Shown: piece after piece, positions 32,473 to 40,970 of the stretch
How positions within the stretch are numbered: the stretch's first letter is position 1
Layout: each line of letters starts with the position of its first letter
Assembly (NCBI RefSeq): GCF_024733555.1
Contig: NZ_JANIOF010000001.1
Span: forward strand, 1,450,856-1,514,855
Direction of reading: 5' to 3'
DNA length: 64,000 bases
Origin: Paenibacillus sp. SC116
Lineage (GTDB): Bacteria > Bacillota > Bacilli > Paenibacillales > Paenibacillaceae
Notes under the pieces: generated by a model
The model's input: the letters and a program-made list of their open reading frames with translations, nothing else
Told to the model about the DNA's origin: nothing
Database searches by the model: none
Position numbers and translations under genes: made by a program

Positions 32473-33243
32473 ATGTCCATGAAACGAACTTTATTCATTG
32501 GAGCGATGTTGCTGCTCGTATTCACCATCAGCTCCAGCAGTTTGCAAGCTCAAGCTGTTCATCTTATTCGAAGCGATGGCTCAGAGCAGATGGAGAATGT
32601 CGAACATCATGCTCATCCCGAGAACAACCCAAGCCGCCCTAACACCAAGCATATTTTCCACCCTGGCGCTATTCTCATTGATGCAGGCCACGGTGGAATT
32701 GATGGCGGCACTGTACATGGAAATGTACTGGAAAAGGATATTAACCTAGCTATCGCTCGCAAATTGTACTTGCTGCTCCGCAGCAAAGGAATTCCAGCTG
32801 TGCTCAACAGAACCGGCGATTATGCACTAAGTGATGATAATCGTTGGTCGGCAACTCGTTCGCGACATCGCAAAGACTTAGCACAGCGGCGCCAACTTGC
32901 TAAAGAGCTGCCCGTATCCATGTTTGTTAGCTTACACGTGAACTGGAGCAAGAACAGCCGCACTCGCGGCCCTATCGTGCTTCATTCCGAAGAAGGCCGC
33001 AGTGCTCTGCTCGCGTACCTTATTCAACAAAATATGAATCCATCATTCAACACACGTAATGACTGTCAAATTGGCCCGACCTTTTACTTGCTGCGGAAAA
33101 TGCAACAGCCTGCTGTAATTGTAGAAATGGGGTTTATCAGCAATGATGCCGATCGTACAATGCTCACCCATTCCTCAAGACAGTCTGTTGTAGCCGAACA
33201 AATTTGTGATGCAATTATGCATTATTTCACTACTTTCTCTTGA
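32473..33243 (+). CDS. N-acetylmuramoyl-L-alanine amidase (CwlD-like)
   Basis: Zinc amidase of the Amidase_3 type, which cleaves the bond between muramic acid and the peptide stem. After an export signal (KRTLFIGAMLLLVFTISSSS) come the zinc/catalytic motifs: ILIDAGHGGIDGGTVHGNVL (His and the following Glu LEKDIN), FVSLHVNW (second His) and VIVEMGFISNDADRTML (catalytic Glu). Length and a signal peptide resemble CwlD, which makes spore-cortex muramic lactam. I place the start at the ATG at 32473; the frame is open to 32425. Its last codons overlap the converging polysaccharide deacetylase. Confidence 0.88.
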   Translation: MSMKRTLFIGAMLLLVFTISSSSLQAQAVHLIRSDGSEQMENVEHHAHPENNPSRPNTKHIFHPGAILIDAGHGGIDGGTVHGNVLEKDINLAIARKLYLLLRSKGIPAVLNRTGDYALSDDNRWSATRSRHRKDLAQRRQLAKELPVSMFVSLHVNWSKNSRTRGPIVLHSEEGRSALLAYLIQQNMNPSFNTRNDCQIGPTFYLLRKMQQPAVIVEMGFISNDADRTMLTHSSRQSVVAEQICDAIMHYFTTFS

Positions 33244-34082
33244 GTAAGGGCGCCTTGCTGCTCCTTAACCAAATCCGAAATACGGACGAAGCGAGCTTGC
33301 TGCGTAACGTTCGGAATGGAGTTACGTAGTACAGAAGCTGTTTTGGGGCCAAACACACCGACATGACCAATCGCAATCGTAACGGGCTGTGTATGGGACA
33401 TTTCAACTAACTTTCTCCATTGTTTGGTAATATGAGCCAACGTATATTGTTGGTCAAAGAAGAGATGGTTGTTCATTACCTTAACCCCCACCTCTTGTCC
33501 AACCTCGCCAACAATGGAGCGGAAATTGGTTCGGCTATCTAGGAAGTAAAGACCCTTTTCTTTACACACTTTGAGGACAACGCGCATAATTCGCTTATCA
33601 GCAGTCACCTTAGAGCCCATATGATTGTTCATGCCTACTGCATGCGGTACCGCGGCAATGGCTTCACGGACACGCTTTTCAACTTCTGCGTCTGTCATGT
33701 TAGCTAAGATTGCGCCTGGACCAAGCCAGCTTGCTTTGCCAGACTTCGGCTCCATTGGCATATGTACAATAACATCATGACCAAGCTTATGCGCCTTCTC
33801 TGCATCTTTGACCGAAGTCTGTAAAAAAGGCATTACGGCTACTGTTATCGGCACAGGAAGGTCCAACATATCATCAGTACCCTTCATGTTGTTGCCGAAG
33901 TCATCAATGACGATAGCGATTGTCGTCTTAGTCTGCCCGGCTTGAGAAGGAGGATTGGATGAAGCAGCTATCGCAGTTGCTTTACCATTCACAAATACAA
34001 GCATCATTACAATTAGGCACAAAAAGATTGAAAATGTTGATCGCTTGGAAATTTTTTTTTGCTTACAACAATCGTCAAACAT
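33222..34082 (-). CDS. Divergent polysaccharide deacetylase family protein
   Basis: 286 residues. N-terminal membrane or signal segment (STFSIFLCLIVMMLVFVNGK), then the divergent deacetylase domain: TTIAIVIDDFGNNMKGTDDM, PVPITVAVMPFLQTSVKDAE, LGHDVIVHMPMEPKSGKASW, AVGMNNHMGSKVTADKRIMR and FLDSRTNF, ending with TIAIGHVGVFGPKTASVL. These preserve the metal-site D/D and H/H of the family. Overlaps the end of the CwlD-like gene by 22 bases on the opposite strand; both likely act in the cell wall. Confidence 0.88.
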   Translation of the reverse strand: MFDDCCKQKKISKRSTFSIFLCLIVMMLVFVNGKATAIAASSNPPSQAGQTKTTIAIVIDDFGNNMKGTDDMLDLPVPITVAVMPFLQTSVKDAEKAHKLGHDVIVHMPMEPKSGKASWLGPGAILANMTDAEVEKRVREAIAAVPHAVGMNNHMGSKVTADKRIMRVVLKVCKEKGLYFLDSRTNFRSIVGEVGQEVGVKVMNNHLFFDQQYTLAHITKQWRKLVEMSHTQPVTIAIGHVGVFGPKTASVLRNSIPNVTQQARFVRISDLVKEQQGALTQEKVVK

Positions 34083-34281
34083 CTATTCATTCAGCCTCCT
34101 GACTACAAATGGAACTGCTGCAAAGGATCGCATAACAAAATCAACAACACCCATTTTGTTATAATATGCGCTTAAAAATCGCATATCATGCTATAACTTC
34201 CACTTTGATTCCATTGACAAGGCTTGTCTTCATAACCTAAGATAAATAGTACGCAAAAATTGAAATGCAGGTGAAACTATC

Positions 34282-34536
34282 ATGACGTATCAACCGCTTG
34301 TGAAATCAGTTGTACTATCGACACAAACAAAAAACAATGACTCCGAGCTAGTTCAGCTTATCGTAACTTTGCAAGATGCAACACAATTGCGCCTTATTCG
34401 TGGTGACGGCATCAAGAGCATTACTCGCTTACTTACAAATCCGTGCCCAATCTGTCGCAAAGACTTCTACTGCAAATGCTTCGATCGTTTCGTAGAAGAA
34501 ATCGACGGTCAAGTCGAAGAGAAAGACTGGAAATAA
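34282..34536 (+). CDS. Small cysteine-rich protein
   Basis: 84 residues: a beta-rich half (ELVQLIVTLQDATQLRLIRG) and a C-terminal CPICRKDFYCKCF motif that could bind a zinc or an iron-sulfur cofactor. GCAGGTG precedes the ATG. Single gene with its own terminator. Family not recognised. Confidence 0.7.
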   Translation: MTYQPLVKSVVLSTQTKNNDSELVQLIVTLQDATQLRLIRGDGIKSITRLLTNPCPICRKDFYCKCFDRFVEEIDGQVEEKDWK

Positions 34537-34540
34537 TATG

Positions 34541-34590
34541 ACCCCTTATACGCTCACCTCATTTTCAATAAGATGAGCGTATAAGGGGTT
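34541..34590. terminator. Bidirectional terminator
   Basis: ACCCCTTATACGCTCA pairs with TGAGCGTATAAGGGGT. It serves both the cysteine-rich gene and the converging GH18 gene. Confidence 0.85.
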
Positions 34591-34611
34591 CTTTCTTTAA
34601 CAACCTATTCG

Positions 34612-36216
34612 TTACTTGAACGCAGCGTGCAGCATCGATGCCATCTCTGCCCGAGTAACCTGTTTGATAGGACGGAATGTTCCATCTTGATATCCATTAA
34701 TAATACCTTTTTTCGATAACTCCATAATGGCTCCATAAGACCACCTTGATGGTGTTACATCGTTGAACGATTTGACCGCTGAATTAGAATTTTTCGGCGA
34801 AGATTGCTTGACTAATCTGTTCATCATAACCGCTATTTCTTCCCTCGTGACCGCCCGATTCGGTGCAAAGCTTCCATCTGGCATGCCTGATACAAGACCA
34901 GCTGCAGAAGCAATACGAATCGCATCTGCTGCCCAATGCTTAGCAGGTACATCCCAGTATTGCTGCTTCCCTCCACTATTAGCAGGATTAGCGGTTAAGC
35001 CACTAGCTCTAACAAGAATAGAAGCCGCCTGTGCACGTGTTAGTGCTGCATTAGGAGCGAAATAATTGGGTCTGAGTCCTGTCATCCAGCCTTTATCTTG
35101 CAACATCGAAATCGATTGCTCCGCCCAATGACCTACCGTATCCATGTATGCAGAACCATTTAGCCATGCTCTGTAATTATTCCATAGATCGCCGGAATCT
35201 TCATTCAAGCTCCATACACCAGCACCTTTGAGGTCGTACTTGCTAACCAGACCTAGCTTCGCTTTAATCGATTGATTGTTATCATACCAGACTGTATACG
35301 TACCAGGTGTCAGCTTTCTATCATGTATGGTTGGCAATGGATCTCCTTTTTTTATCGTAAAGGTAGCCTTAGCTGACTCCGATTTTTTATCATAACTAAA
35401 TTGACCACCATATTGTTTAACAAGCGAGTCAACACGGCTATGCTGAATCGCATCACCTTTGATGCTGCCGTCTTCATTCCAGTAACGACCGAATGTAGGA
35501 ATAGCCATCATTAATTTATGTTTCGGAATCTCTTTCAAACCTTCTTGAATGGATTTCTCCACAAAGGAAAAACTAGCTACAGGGCCAGCAGGCCCACCGC
35601 GATAACTTTGGTCATATGTCATCATAATCAGGTAATCACACGCTTCAGCAAGTGCCTTATAGTCGTAAGAGCCATGCCATCCCGTCTTCCATCCATGTGG
35701 ATTAGCAGCAACAGCAACGGACACTTCTTTATTAGCTGGCAGTGCCTTTTTGAGCAAACGCACAAATTCCGTATGAACGTCGCGCTCGGCTGGTGTTAAA
35801 TTTTCAATATCGACATTCACACCGTCCAGGTTGTATTTCTTCACCGCATCGGCAATTTGCTTAACAAGCTTCTCCTTATTCCTCATCGCTTGTTTCCCAA
35901 CTTCACGATCCCAATGATTGCTTAAGAATGGAACAACTTTCATCCCACGCCGATGCATTTCAGTAATAAATGAAGGGTCAAGAGCAGGGCTTAGCATTAA
36001 AGATCCATCTTTGTTCAAATCAAAATAACTTGGAGAAATCATGTCCAGACTGTCTTGTGTCTGATCAACCGCTTGTACGTATTTGCTTGGAGTACCGAAG
36101 TAAATATAAGACATCGAATACTTCGCGGCCAAAGCCGAGAGGGGAAACATGGTGAGTGTTAAAGTGAGTAACAGTAGACCTGCAATACTTCGCTTTATGT
36201 AGGGTTTTACTTGCAT
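34612..36216 (-). CDS. GH18 family hydrolase with three SLH domains
   Basis: 534 residues. Signal peptide (SIAGLLLLTLTLTMFPLSAL), then a glycoside hydrolase family 18 barrel whose catalytic strand reads LDGVNVDIENLTP (the D-x-x-x-D-x-E pattern), followed by DYLIMMTYDQSYRGGPAGPV and AIPTFGRYWNEDGSIKGDA, similar to spore and wall muramidase/YdhD-like enzymes. Three SLH repeats follow (HWAEQSISMLQDKGWMTGLR; HWAADAIRIASAAGLVSGMP; RWSYGAIMELSKKGIINGYQ), which tether the enzyme to the cell wall polymer. TTAGGAGGT precedes the ATG. Confidence 0.92.
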   Translation of the reverse strand: MQVKPYIKRSIAGLLLLTLTLTMFPLSALAAKYSMSYIYFGTPSKYVQAVDQTQDSLDMISPSYFDLNKDGSLMLSPALDPSFITEMHRRGMKVVPFLSNHWDREVGKQAMRNKEKLVKQIADAVKKYNLDGVNVDIENLTPAERDVHTEFVRLLKKALPANKEVSVAVAANPHGWKTGWHGSYDYKALAEACDYLIMMTYDQSYRGGPAGPVASFSFVEKSIQEGLKEIPKHKLMMAIPTFGRYWNEDGSIKGDAIQHSRVDSLVKQYGGQFSYDKKSESAKATFTIKKGDPLPTIHDRKLTPGTYTVWYDNNQSIKAKLGLVSKYDLKGAGVWSLNEDSGDLWNNYRAWLNGSAYMDTVGHWAEQSISMLQDKGWMTGLRPNYFAPNAALTRAQAASILVRASGLTANPANSGGKQQYWDVPAKHWAADAIRIASAAGLVSGMPDGSFAPNRAVTREEIAVMMNRLVKQSSPKNSNSAVKSFNDVTPSRWSYGAIMELSKKGIINGYQDGTFRPIKQVTRAEMASMLHAAFK

Positions 36217-36511
36217 AAATATGATAACCTCCTAAAATCTTACCTTGCGATCATGCATCTGATAGAGTTTAGGAACAAGTCATAAATATTGGAATCTCAA
36301 CAATCATTCACTTACTAAAAAAGGCAAACCGTTGGGAGAGATAAGGTTGAAGTAAATTCTTATCTTTTTGTTATTTATTTGGTAATTTGTGAAAATGGAT
36401 CTTATTCTCAAAGTCTAGTATACTTGATCCTCTTTTATTCAGATCTACTTTCTTATACGGTATAATTGTCCAAACAAAAAACCGCCCCGTAAGGAGCGGC
36501 TTCAAGCTTAA
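36217..36511. other. Intergenic before the CAP gene end
   Basis: No gene is supported. It holds the likely promoter of the GH18 gene, near 36300-36420, and a terminator (36475-36500) for the CAP-domain gene. Confidence 0.4.
36475..36500 (-). terminator. Terminator of the CAP-domain gene
   Basis: CCGCCCC/GGAGCGG hairpin with a T-run on the minus strand, 12 bases past the stop. Confidence 0.75.
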
Positions 36512-37552
36512 TTAAGGTGTATAGAAATTTTGAGTATAGAATACTTCCATATCGCCGCCAAATGCTACTCCAACACCTAAGCGCGCGAAGTCTCCAAGTA
36601 TATTTTCCCGATGTCCTTTTGAATTAATCCAGCCTTCATGAGCAATGATAGCGCTCGTCTGTCCTGCCGCAATATTCTCTGCTGCCGCAGTATAGTTGAT
36701 GTTATCATCATCCATACGATCAAAAGGTGACTTTCCATCTGGATTTTTATGATCGAAAAAGTCACGCTTAATCATATCTTGACTATGCTTACGTGCTGTG
36801 TTGGCAATACTTGCGTCCGATTTAAATGGTTTCTTACCCATTTGAGCACGAAATGCATTAGCTAAGTCTACCAACTGGCGTTCAAAGCTTTGCTGTAATT
36901 CTTTGCTTGGTTTACCGTGGAAACTTTTGAATGCCAGCTCTGTCTGCTTGTCTATAACTTGAACAGCCGTTACGATATTTTTACGGTGTTTATCATAAAA
37001 GACAGTCGTGTACGTATTATCCACCGCATAGATTGCCGAGTTTGGCACCTGGTTATATCGATAAATCGTATTTCCTTTCTTTATCTCCTTAATCGGCTTC
37101 CCGTATAGCTTTTCAACTTGAGTACGTGACGTGCCAACCTTTATCCCCTTCTTGGACGTCCAACCAGTAGAATTGCTATAAAGCCCGACTACCTTCCCGT
37201 TACTTACTCCAACCTGCAAATATTTTTTATAATCTTTGTTATATATGTACCATTTGAACCCGTATTCACTTGTATCCTTGCGTGCAGGCTGCCCCAACTT
37301 CTTCACAAGCTGTGCTTCTGTCATTCCAATCGATATGCCCTGTAATGTCATTTCACGAGCAATTGTTTTGCCTACAGATTTATTCATACTCTGCTTCACA
37401 GCAAGATTGCTAACTGGCATAGCTACTGCTTCTACAGTATTTATTGCAGGAGTACCGCACAGCATAACAGTTCCGGATAATAACGTGAACGCAAGTACCG
37501 CTGCTACTTTATTTTTGAATGGCTTAGGCTTTGATTGGCGTGGTTGCTCCAT
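36512..37552 (-). CDS. CAP-domain (SCP-like) secreted protein, YlbC-like
   Basis: About 346 residues. A signal segment (VAAVLAFTLLSGTVMLCGTP) is followed by a CAP-associated domain (ISIGMTEAQLVKKLGQPARK repeated as IKVGTSRTQVEKLYGKPIKE) and a C-terminal CAP/SCP domain: LVDLANAFRAQMGKKPFKSD, ARKHSQDMIKRDFFDHKNPD and AENIAAGQTSAIIAHEGWIN, ending HRENILGDFARLGVGVAF. The cavity histidines and acids are present. Start is the ATG at 37552 with AGGAGAG; the frame is open to 37591. Such proteins are surface or wall-associated; function unknown. Confidence 0.88.
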   Translation of the reverse strand: MEQPRQSKPKPFKNKVAAVLAFTLLSGTVMLCGTPAINTVEAVAMPVSNLAVKQSMNKSVGKTIAREMTLQGISIGMTEAQLVKKLGQPARKDTSEYGFKWYIYNKDYKKYLQVGVSNGKVVGLYSNSTGWTSKKGIKVGTSRTQVEKLYGKPIKEIKKGNTIYRYNQVPNSAIYAVDNTYTTVFYDKHRKNIVTAVQVIDKQTELAFKSFHGKPSKELQQSFERQLVDLANAFRAQMGKKPFKSDASIANTARKHSQDMIKRDFFDHKNPDGKSPFDRMDDDNINYTAAAENIAAGQTSAIIAHEGWINSKGHRENILGDFARLGVGVAFGGDMEVFYTQNFYTP

Positions 37553-37687
37553 AGATGTATCTCTCCTGTTTGCATGCATGTTGTCATACAACCTCCCTCA
37601 GTTGTTTCATTCTACTATACGTGGTTATTACAAAATTGTCATGAGGATGTGTTCCTATTTATTTATATTCAATTATGAATATAAATA

Positions 37688-37728
37688 AGCCCCCAAGGCA
37701 GCTTGTTAAGCTACCTCAAGGACCTTTT
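37688..37728. terminator. Possible terminator
   Basis: An AAGGCAGCTT/AAGCTACCTC hairpin followed by TTTTTT on the plus strand, near the tRNA region. The transcript it would end is not clear. Confidence 0.35.
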
Positions 37729-37882
37729 TTAATCTTCATGCATGTTAAGGTGCGCTATATCATTTCTTGCTAGTGTAGTTGTTTCTCAGAGGGAATACTC
37801 ACCTTCATTTTAAGCCGGCTTCGTTTCAGGCTTATCTGCTTCATTTCCTTTTTCGTAGATTGATTATATAAATAATAACAAA

Positions 37883-37905
37883 AAACCCTTGCTGCGCAAG
37901 GGTTT
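37883..37905 (-). terminator. Terminator after tRNA-Leu
   Basis: AAACCCTTG/CAAGGGTTT hairpin, T-run on the minus strand, about 15 bases past the tRNA. Confidence 0.75.
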
Positions 37906-37919
37906 AACATGTGTATGTA

Positions 37920-38006
37920 TGGTGCAGTTAAGAGGACTCGAACCTCCACGCCCTTGCGGGCACTAGAACCTGAATCTAGCGCGTCTGCCAATTCCGCCAT
38001 AACTGC
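37920..38006 (-). tRNA. tRNA-Leu (anticodon CAG)
   Basis: On the minus strand: acceptor GCAGTTA pairing with TAACTGC and discriminator A, then CCA; D-loop with GGCGGAATTGGCAGACGC; anticodon arm CTAGATTCAGGTTCTAG with anticodon CAG, reading CUG; long variable arm TGCCCGCAAGGGCG and T-loop GGTTCGAGTCC. The 87 bases including an encoded CCA fit a class II leucine tRNA. An ORF that crosses it is spurious. Confidence 0.95.
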
Positions 38007-38198
38007 ATATTCTAGAATATATGCTATCGTGTACATGAAGTAGATTCATATACTTTGTTAATAACATCAATCACAAGTAATAATATACCATGCGCAATAT
38101 ATGAAGTCAATCAAACTCTCCCTCTCAGCAGCTCATCTCATCCAACCAGAAAACAACAAAAACTTGCCCTAAATAATGGACAAGTTCCGTGCTTACAG

Positions 38199-38543
38199 CT
38201 ATTCATTTTCCACAGCTCGTAAAGCTTCCTGCACTCTTGTTACTCCCTGGGATAACGCATGTCCACCGCCAAGAGCAGCTGCAACCGCCACTGCTTCCAA
38301 TACCTCTGCATCTGAAGCGCCTTTGTGTCTAGCTTCACGAACATGATATTGCGTGCATACTTCATTGTTGGCAAATAGGCTTATACCTAACGCAATAAGC
38401 TCCTTCGTTTTCCTATCTAATGCTCCCTCTTGAAAGCACGCTGCTGTAAAAGAATGATAGGCATTCACGATATCAGGCAATACGCTCTCTAGGTGAGAAA
38501 TTTCGTTTTTGTATAGTGTCACTTTACTAGTCCCATTAGACAT
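38199..38543 (-). CDS. Carboxymuconolactone decarboxylase family protein
   Basis: About 114 residues of the AhpD/CMD fold. The helix with VCTQYHVREARHKGASDAEV keeps the cysteine and histidine spacing (C-x-x-x-H) but lacks the classic CxxC pair of AhpD, so it may not be a disulfide reductase. ALGGGHALSQGVTRVQEAL closes the fold. Start is the ATG at 38543, with AGGAGTAG; another in-frame ATG lies at 38549. Single-gene unit. Confidence 0.8.
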   Translation of the reverse strand: MSNGTSKVTLYKNEISHLESVLPDIVNAYHSFTAACFQEGALDRKTKELIALGISLFANNEVCTQYHVREARHKGASDAEVLEAVAVAAALGGGHALSQGVTRVQEALRAVENE

Positions 38544-38556
38544 TTGCATCTACTCC

Positions 38557-38602
38557 TAAAAAATAAGCTAAGGTGAACCCGAAGAAGGGTACGCCTTAGC
38601 TT
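38557..38602 (-). terminator. Terminator after the zinc-ribbon gene
   Basis: AAGCTAAGG...CCTTAGCTT hairpin with an inner CCC/GGG pair, T-rich on the minus side. Confidence 0.7.
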
Positions 38603-38630
38603 GTCCGTAAACATTTGTCGCTATGCTTGA

Positions 38631-39041
38631 TTAGTCGAATAAATCTCCCAGCACATCGAATACAGTCTTCGGCTTCTTGTGCTTATGCCCATAATGCTTG
38701 GAATGCCCATACGAATGTTGTCCATAGTTTTGCTGGCCGTATTTATGCGAATCATATTTGCTTTGCTGTTGATTATTATATTGATTTGGTGGAACTGGAG
38801 CATTTCCAGCATTGTAGGACGTATTCGGTTGTACATAGCCGCCGTTAGGCTGCTGATAGTTGGGAGGGTAATTTTGAACATAGGTGTTATACTCATCGCG
38901 AAATTCTCGCACGCCGTTCATTAGCTTCTCCAGCTCGCCCCGATCCAACCATACCCCTTTACAATCTGGACATACATCAATCAGAATGCCTTCTTTCTCA
39001 ACTTCACGCATACGAACATCAGAACATACAGGACATTTCAT
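38631..39041 (-). CDS. TFIIB-type zinc-ribbon protein with low-complexity tail
   Basis: 136 residues. Residues 1-55 form a zf-TFIIB ribbon: CPVC near the start, then DVCPDCKGVWLDRGELEKLM, the family hallmark. Residues 60-125 are low complexity, rich in N, Q, Y, P, G and H, with repeats of QYNNQQ and YGHSKHYGHKHKK, ending KTVFDVLGDLFD. AAGGAGG precedes the ATG. Zinc binding is likely; the tail may drive self-association or bind metal by its histidines. Confidence 0.85.
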   Translation of the reverse strand: MKCPVCSDVRMREVEKEGILIDVCPDCKGVWLDRGELEKLMNGVREFRDEYNTYVQNYPPNYQQPNGGYVQPNTSYNAGNAPVPPNQYNNQQQSKYDSHKYGQQNYGQHSYGHSKHYGHKHKKPKTVFDVLGDLFD

Positions 39042-39184
39042 GGATGTGCCTCCTTAAAGGTAAATACAATCAGCGTAATCTTACACCCTTAATTTACCAC
39101 AACCTAAAATACCCCCACAAGGCTCGCGCTTATTATGCCTGATGCTCTACGAATAGAGTTCATCATCGAATGCAGCGATATGAA

Positions 39185-39415
39185 TTAATCAAGCTCCTCT
39201 AATAAGCCAGGCGGCAGTTGTCTTGGCTCATCCATACGTTGGATGAAATAGCTCCGCTTTAATTTCACAACGCGCCTATTCCGCCTACGTATCATAACCG
39301 TTTCGTCATCCCAAGCTACCACATACCCTTTTACATCGTTTATCTCTAAAAAATCTCTTACGACACGAACAAAAGTCCCATCGTTGCGATACTGATTCAG
39401 CGTCAATTCATCCAT
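39185..39415 (-). CDS. Small basic protein, 76 aa
   Basis: 76 residues with a beta-barrel-like middle (VKGYVVAWDDETVMIRRRNR, RVVKLKRSYFIQ) and an acidic end. AAGGAG precedes the ATG. Possibly a nucleic-acid or RNA-polymerase associated small protein, by its resemblance to short SH3-like proteins; not identified. Confidence 0.65.
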   Translation of the reverse strand: MDELTLNQYRNDGTFVRVVRDFLEINDVKGYVVAWDDETVMIRRRNRRVVKLKRSYFIQRMDEPRQLPPGLLEELD

Positions 39416-39487
39416 TATAAAAGCTCCTTCTTCTCATTAACCATCAAGATAATTTCCAGGCGAATGCAATTGAATATATATGCTTAA

Positions 39488-39525
39488 AGGCCTGTCGAGC
39501 ACATAACGCTCTGCTCCACAGGCCT
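39488..39525 (-). terminator. Terminator
   Basis: AGGCCTGT pairs with ACAGGCCT, with an inner CGAGCA/TGCTC step. It lies past the stop of the 108-residue minus-strand gene at 39545. Confidence 0.7.
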
Positions 39526-39544
39526 CTCAAACATGCTTTAGCTA

Positions 39545-39871
39545 TTAATGTCCAACATGTTCCCGTGTATCATTCTTCTCAAACCAGTAATCCAGCACTT
39601 TTGCCGACATCACACGTTTATCAACGTATTCCGCTTGCTGTACACTGAACAGATGTCTCCAAGGTACATCTAACTCCTGGCACAACTTCACAATTGTCAG
39701 CAGCTCTGACCAAGCCACGTATCGTTTGTACCAAAAAAACTGGGGATGCTCTATCATATAAGGATACAGATCATCGAATTCTGTGTGTTTGCAATCTAAT
39801 GCTCGTTCGAAATGCACCTTAGCCTCTGACACTTTACCCTGCATAAATGGAACGGTTGTTTCCTGAACCAT
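39545..39871 (-). CDS. Uncharacterised protein, 108 aa
   Basis: Mostly helical, aromatic-rich protein: FMQGKVSEAKVHFERALDCK, then YPYMIEHPQFFWYKRYVAWS and VPWRHLFSVQQAEYVDKRVM. AGGAGAGGGGG sits before the ATG. The first helix recalls a TPR unit, but only one is visible. Family not recognised. Confidence 0.62.
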   Translation of the reverse strand: MVQETTVPFMQGKVSEAKVHFERALDCKHTEFDDLYPYMIEHPQFFWYKRYVAWSELLTIVKLCQELDVPWRHLFSVQQAEYVDKRVMSAKVLDYWFEKNDTREHVGH

Positions 39872-39982
39872 TTGCTCAGCCCCCTCTCCTGCTTACTTAT
39901 TATTATATGCCAACAATGCGCAATGAGAAAAGTAAACAATTGCTATTCTTCTGCAACAAAATGGAGAATTATGCGTCTAAAA

Positions 39983-40060
39983 CGATATAGGGTTTATCAC
40001 ATGCAATATACAACAGACCATTTACCCTATATTTGATTCTATTCTTCGATATAGGGTAAT
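39983..40060. promoter_or_regulatory. Three copies of the TTACCCTATAT motif
   Basis: Copies at 39983-39997 (CGATATAGGGTTTAT), 40021-40033 (TTTACCCTATATT, reversed) and 40048-40059 (CGATATAGGGTAA). The last two face each other. They precede the lipoprotein gene by 40-120 bases and look like operator sites for a regulator; no known box fits. Confidence 0.45.
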
Positions 40061-40100
40061 ATAGGATAGATCCGTCGCGTGGCGGTTAAGGGAGGCAAAC

Positions 40101-40694
40101 ATGATGATGCGAAAGTGGCGTCGTACCCTTCTTGTTCTCATGACTTTCTCGCTCATCATTAGCATACTAGCAGGATGTCGAGTTGAACAAGAAAGCAAAC
40201 ATAGTCAAGAAGTGGACAACCATTCAAATAATCCTTCGTCTCAATCTCAATCTAATAACGTTACATCCACAACAACGCCCAAGGACAAGCAACAAGAAGG
40301 TGACCCATTCGATCGCAATTCACCTAAGCTTTTAGGATTATCTTTAACCTCCACGGAGAAAGAAATCGCCAAACAATTGGGACAGCCACAAGCACAGTTT
40401 ATTATGGATGACACACCTAAGATCGAAATATGGGAATATGAAGGATATACAGTTGGATGCATGGAAAACGGGCATATCGCTTTCGTTGAAGTATCTGGCG
40501 CAGGGCAGTCAACAGGTATCGAAGGGCTTAAAGTAGGCGACCATCAAGGCACTGCTGAGAAAGTCCTTGGTAAGCCTGATCGAAATACAGGCTACGTATG
40601 GAGTTATGCAGGAGACGATGCTTTGTTGCGATTAGATCTCGATCCAAAGACACAGATTATCCAATCCGTTAAATTATTTTCTCATCCCGCTTAA
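40101..40694 (+). CDS. Lipoprotein
   Basis: 197 residues. Signal with lipobox SLIISILAGC places a lipid on Cys near residue 26. A serine/asparagine/glutamine spacer follows, then two similar segments that look like a repeated small beta-fold: LLGLSLTSTEKEIAKQLGQP and IEGLKVGDHQGTAEKVLGKP, each with a following aromatic strand. Similar LGKP/LGQP repeats occur in the CAP-associated domain at 36512-37552. GGGAGG precedes the first ATG. Anchored outside the membrane; role unknown. Confidence 0.8.
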   Translation: MMMRKWRRTLLVLMTFSLIISILAGCRVEQESKHSQEVDNHSNNPSSQSQSNNVTSTTTPKDKQQEGDPFDRNSPKLLGLSLTSTEKEIAKQLGQPQAQFIMDDTPKIEIWEYEGYTVGCMENGHIAFVEVSGAGQSTGIEGLKVGDHQGTAEKVLGKPDRNTGYVWSYAGDDALLRLDLDPKTQIIQSVKLFSHPA

Positions 40695-40756
40695 TCATTC
40701 AAGTAACTCATCTTATTCTGTACTTTATAAGATGTTAATACATTCATTCTATTAGC

Positions 40757-40796
40757 AACCCTCTCGAACCTCATCAGCGCTCGGGAGGTTTTTTTG
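40757..40796 (+). terminator. Terminator of the lipoprotein gene
   Basis: AACCCTCTCGA pairs with TCGGGAGGTT, followed by TTTTT. Confidence 0.8.
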
Positions 40797-40970
40797 CGAT
40801 CTTTTTAACCGCTGCTTACTAACGCCTCTGTTCCTCCTTGCATAACCGTTCACTAGTCAAGATAGCTATTCTTGTCCCTTTTCAAGTCATGTCCAACTAC
40901 TTTCTGGCATACATCTAATCATGAGCTTGCTTCGGACAAGTACAACATAGCTCAAGGAGGTCACCCCACT

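Noticed and set aside
37770..38036. 88-residue frame across the tRNA gene
   Set aside because: It is antisense or through the tRNA-Leu, which explains the sequence.
38199..38543. AhpD peroxidase partner
   Set aside because: The CxxC pair is absent, so only the general carboxymuconolactone decarboxylase fold is claimed.
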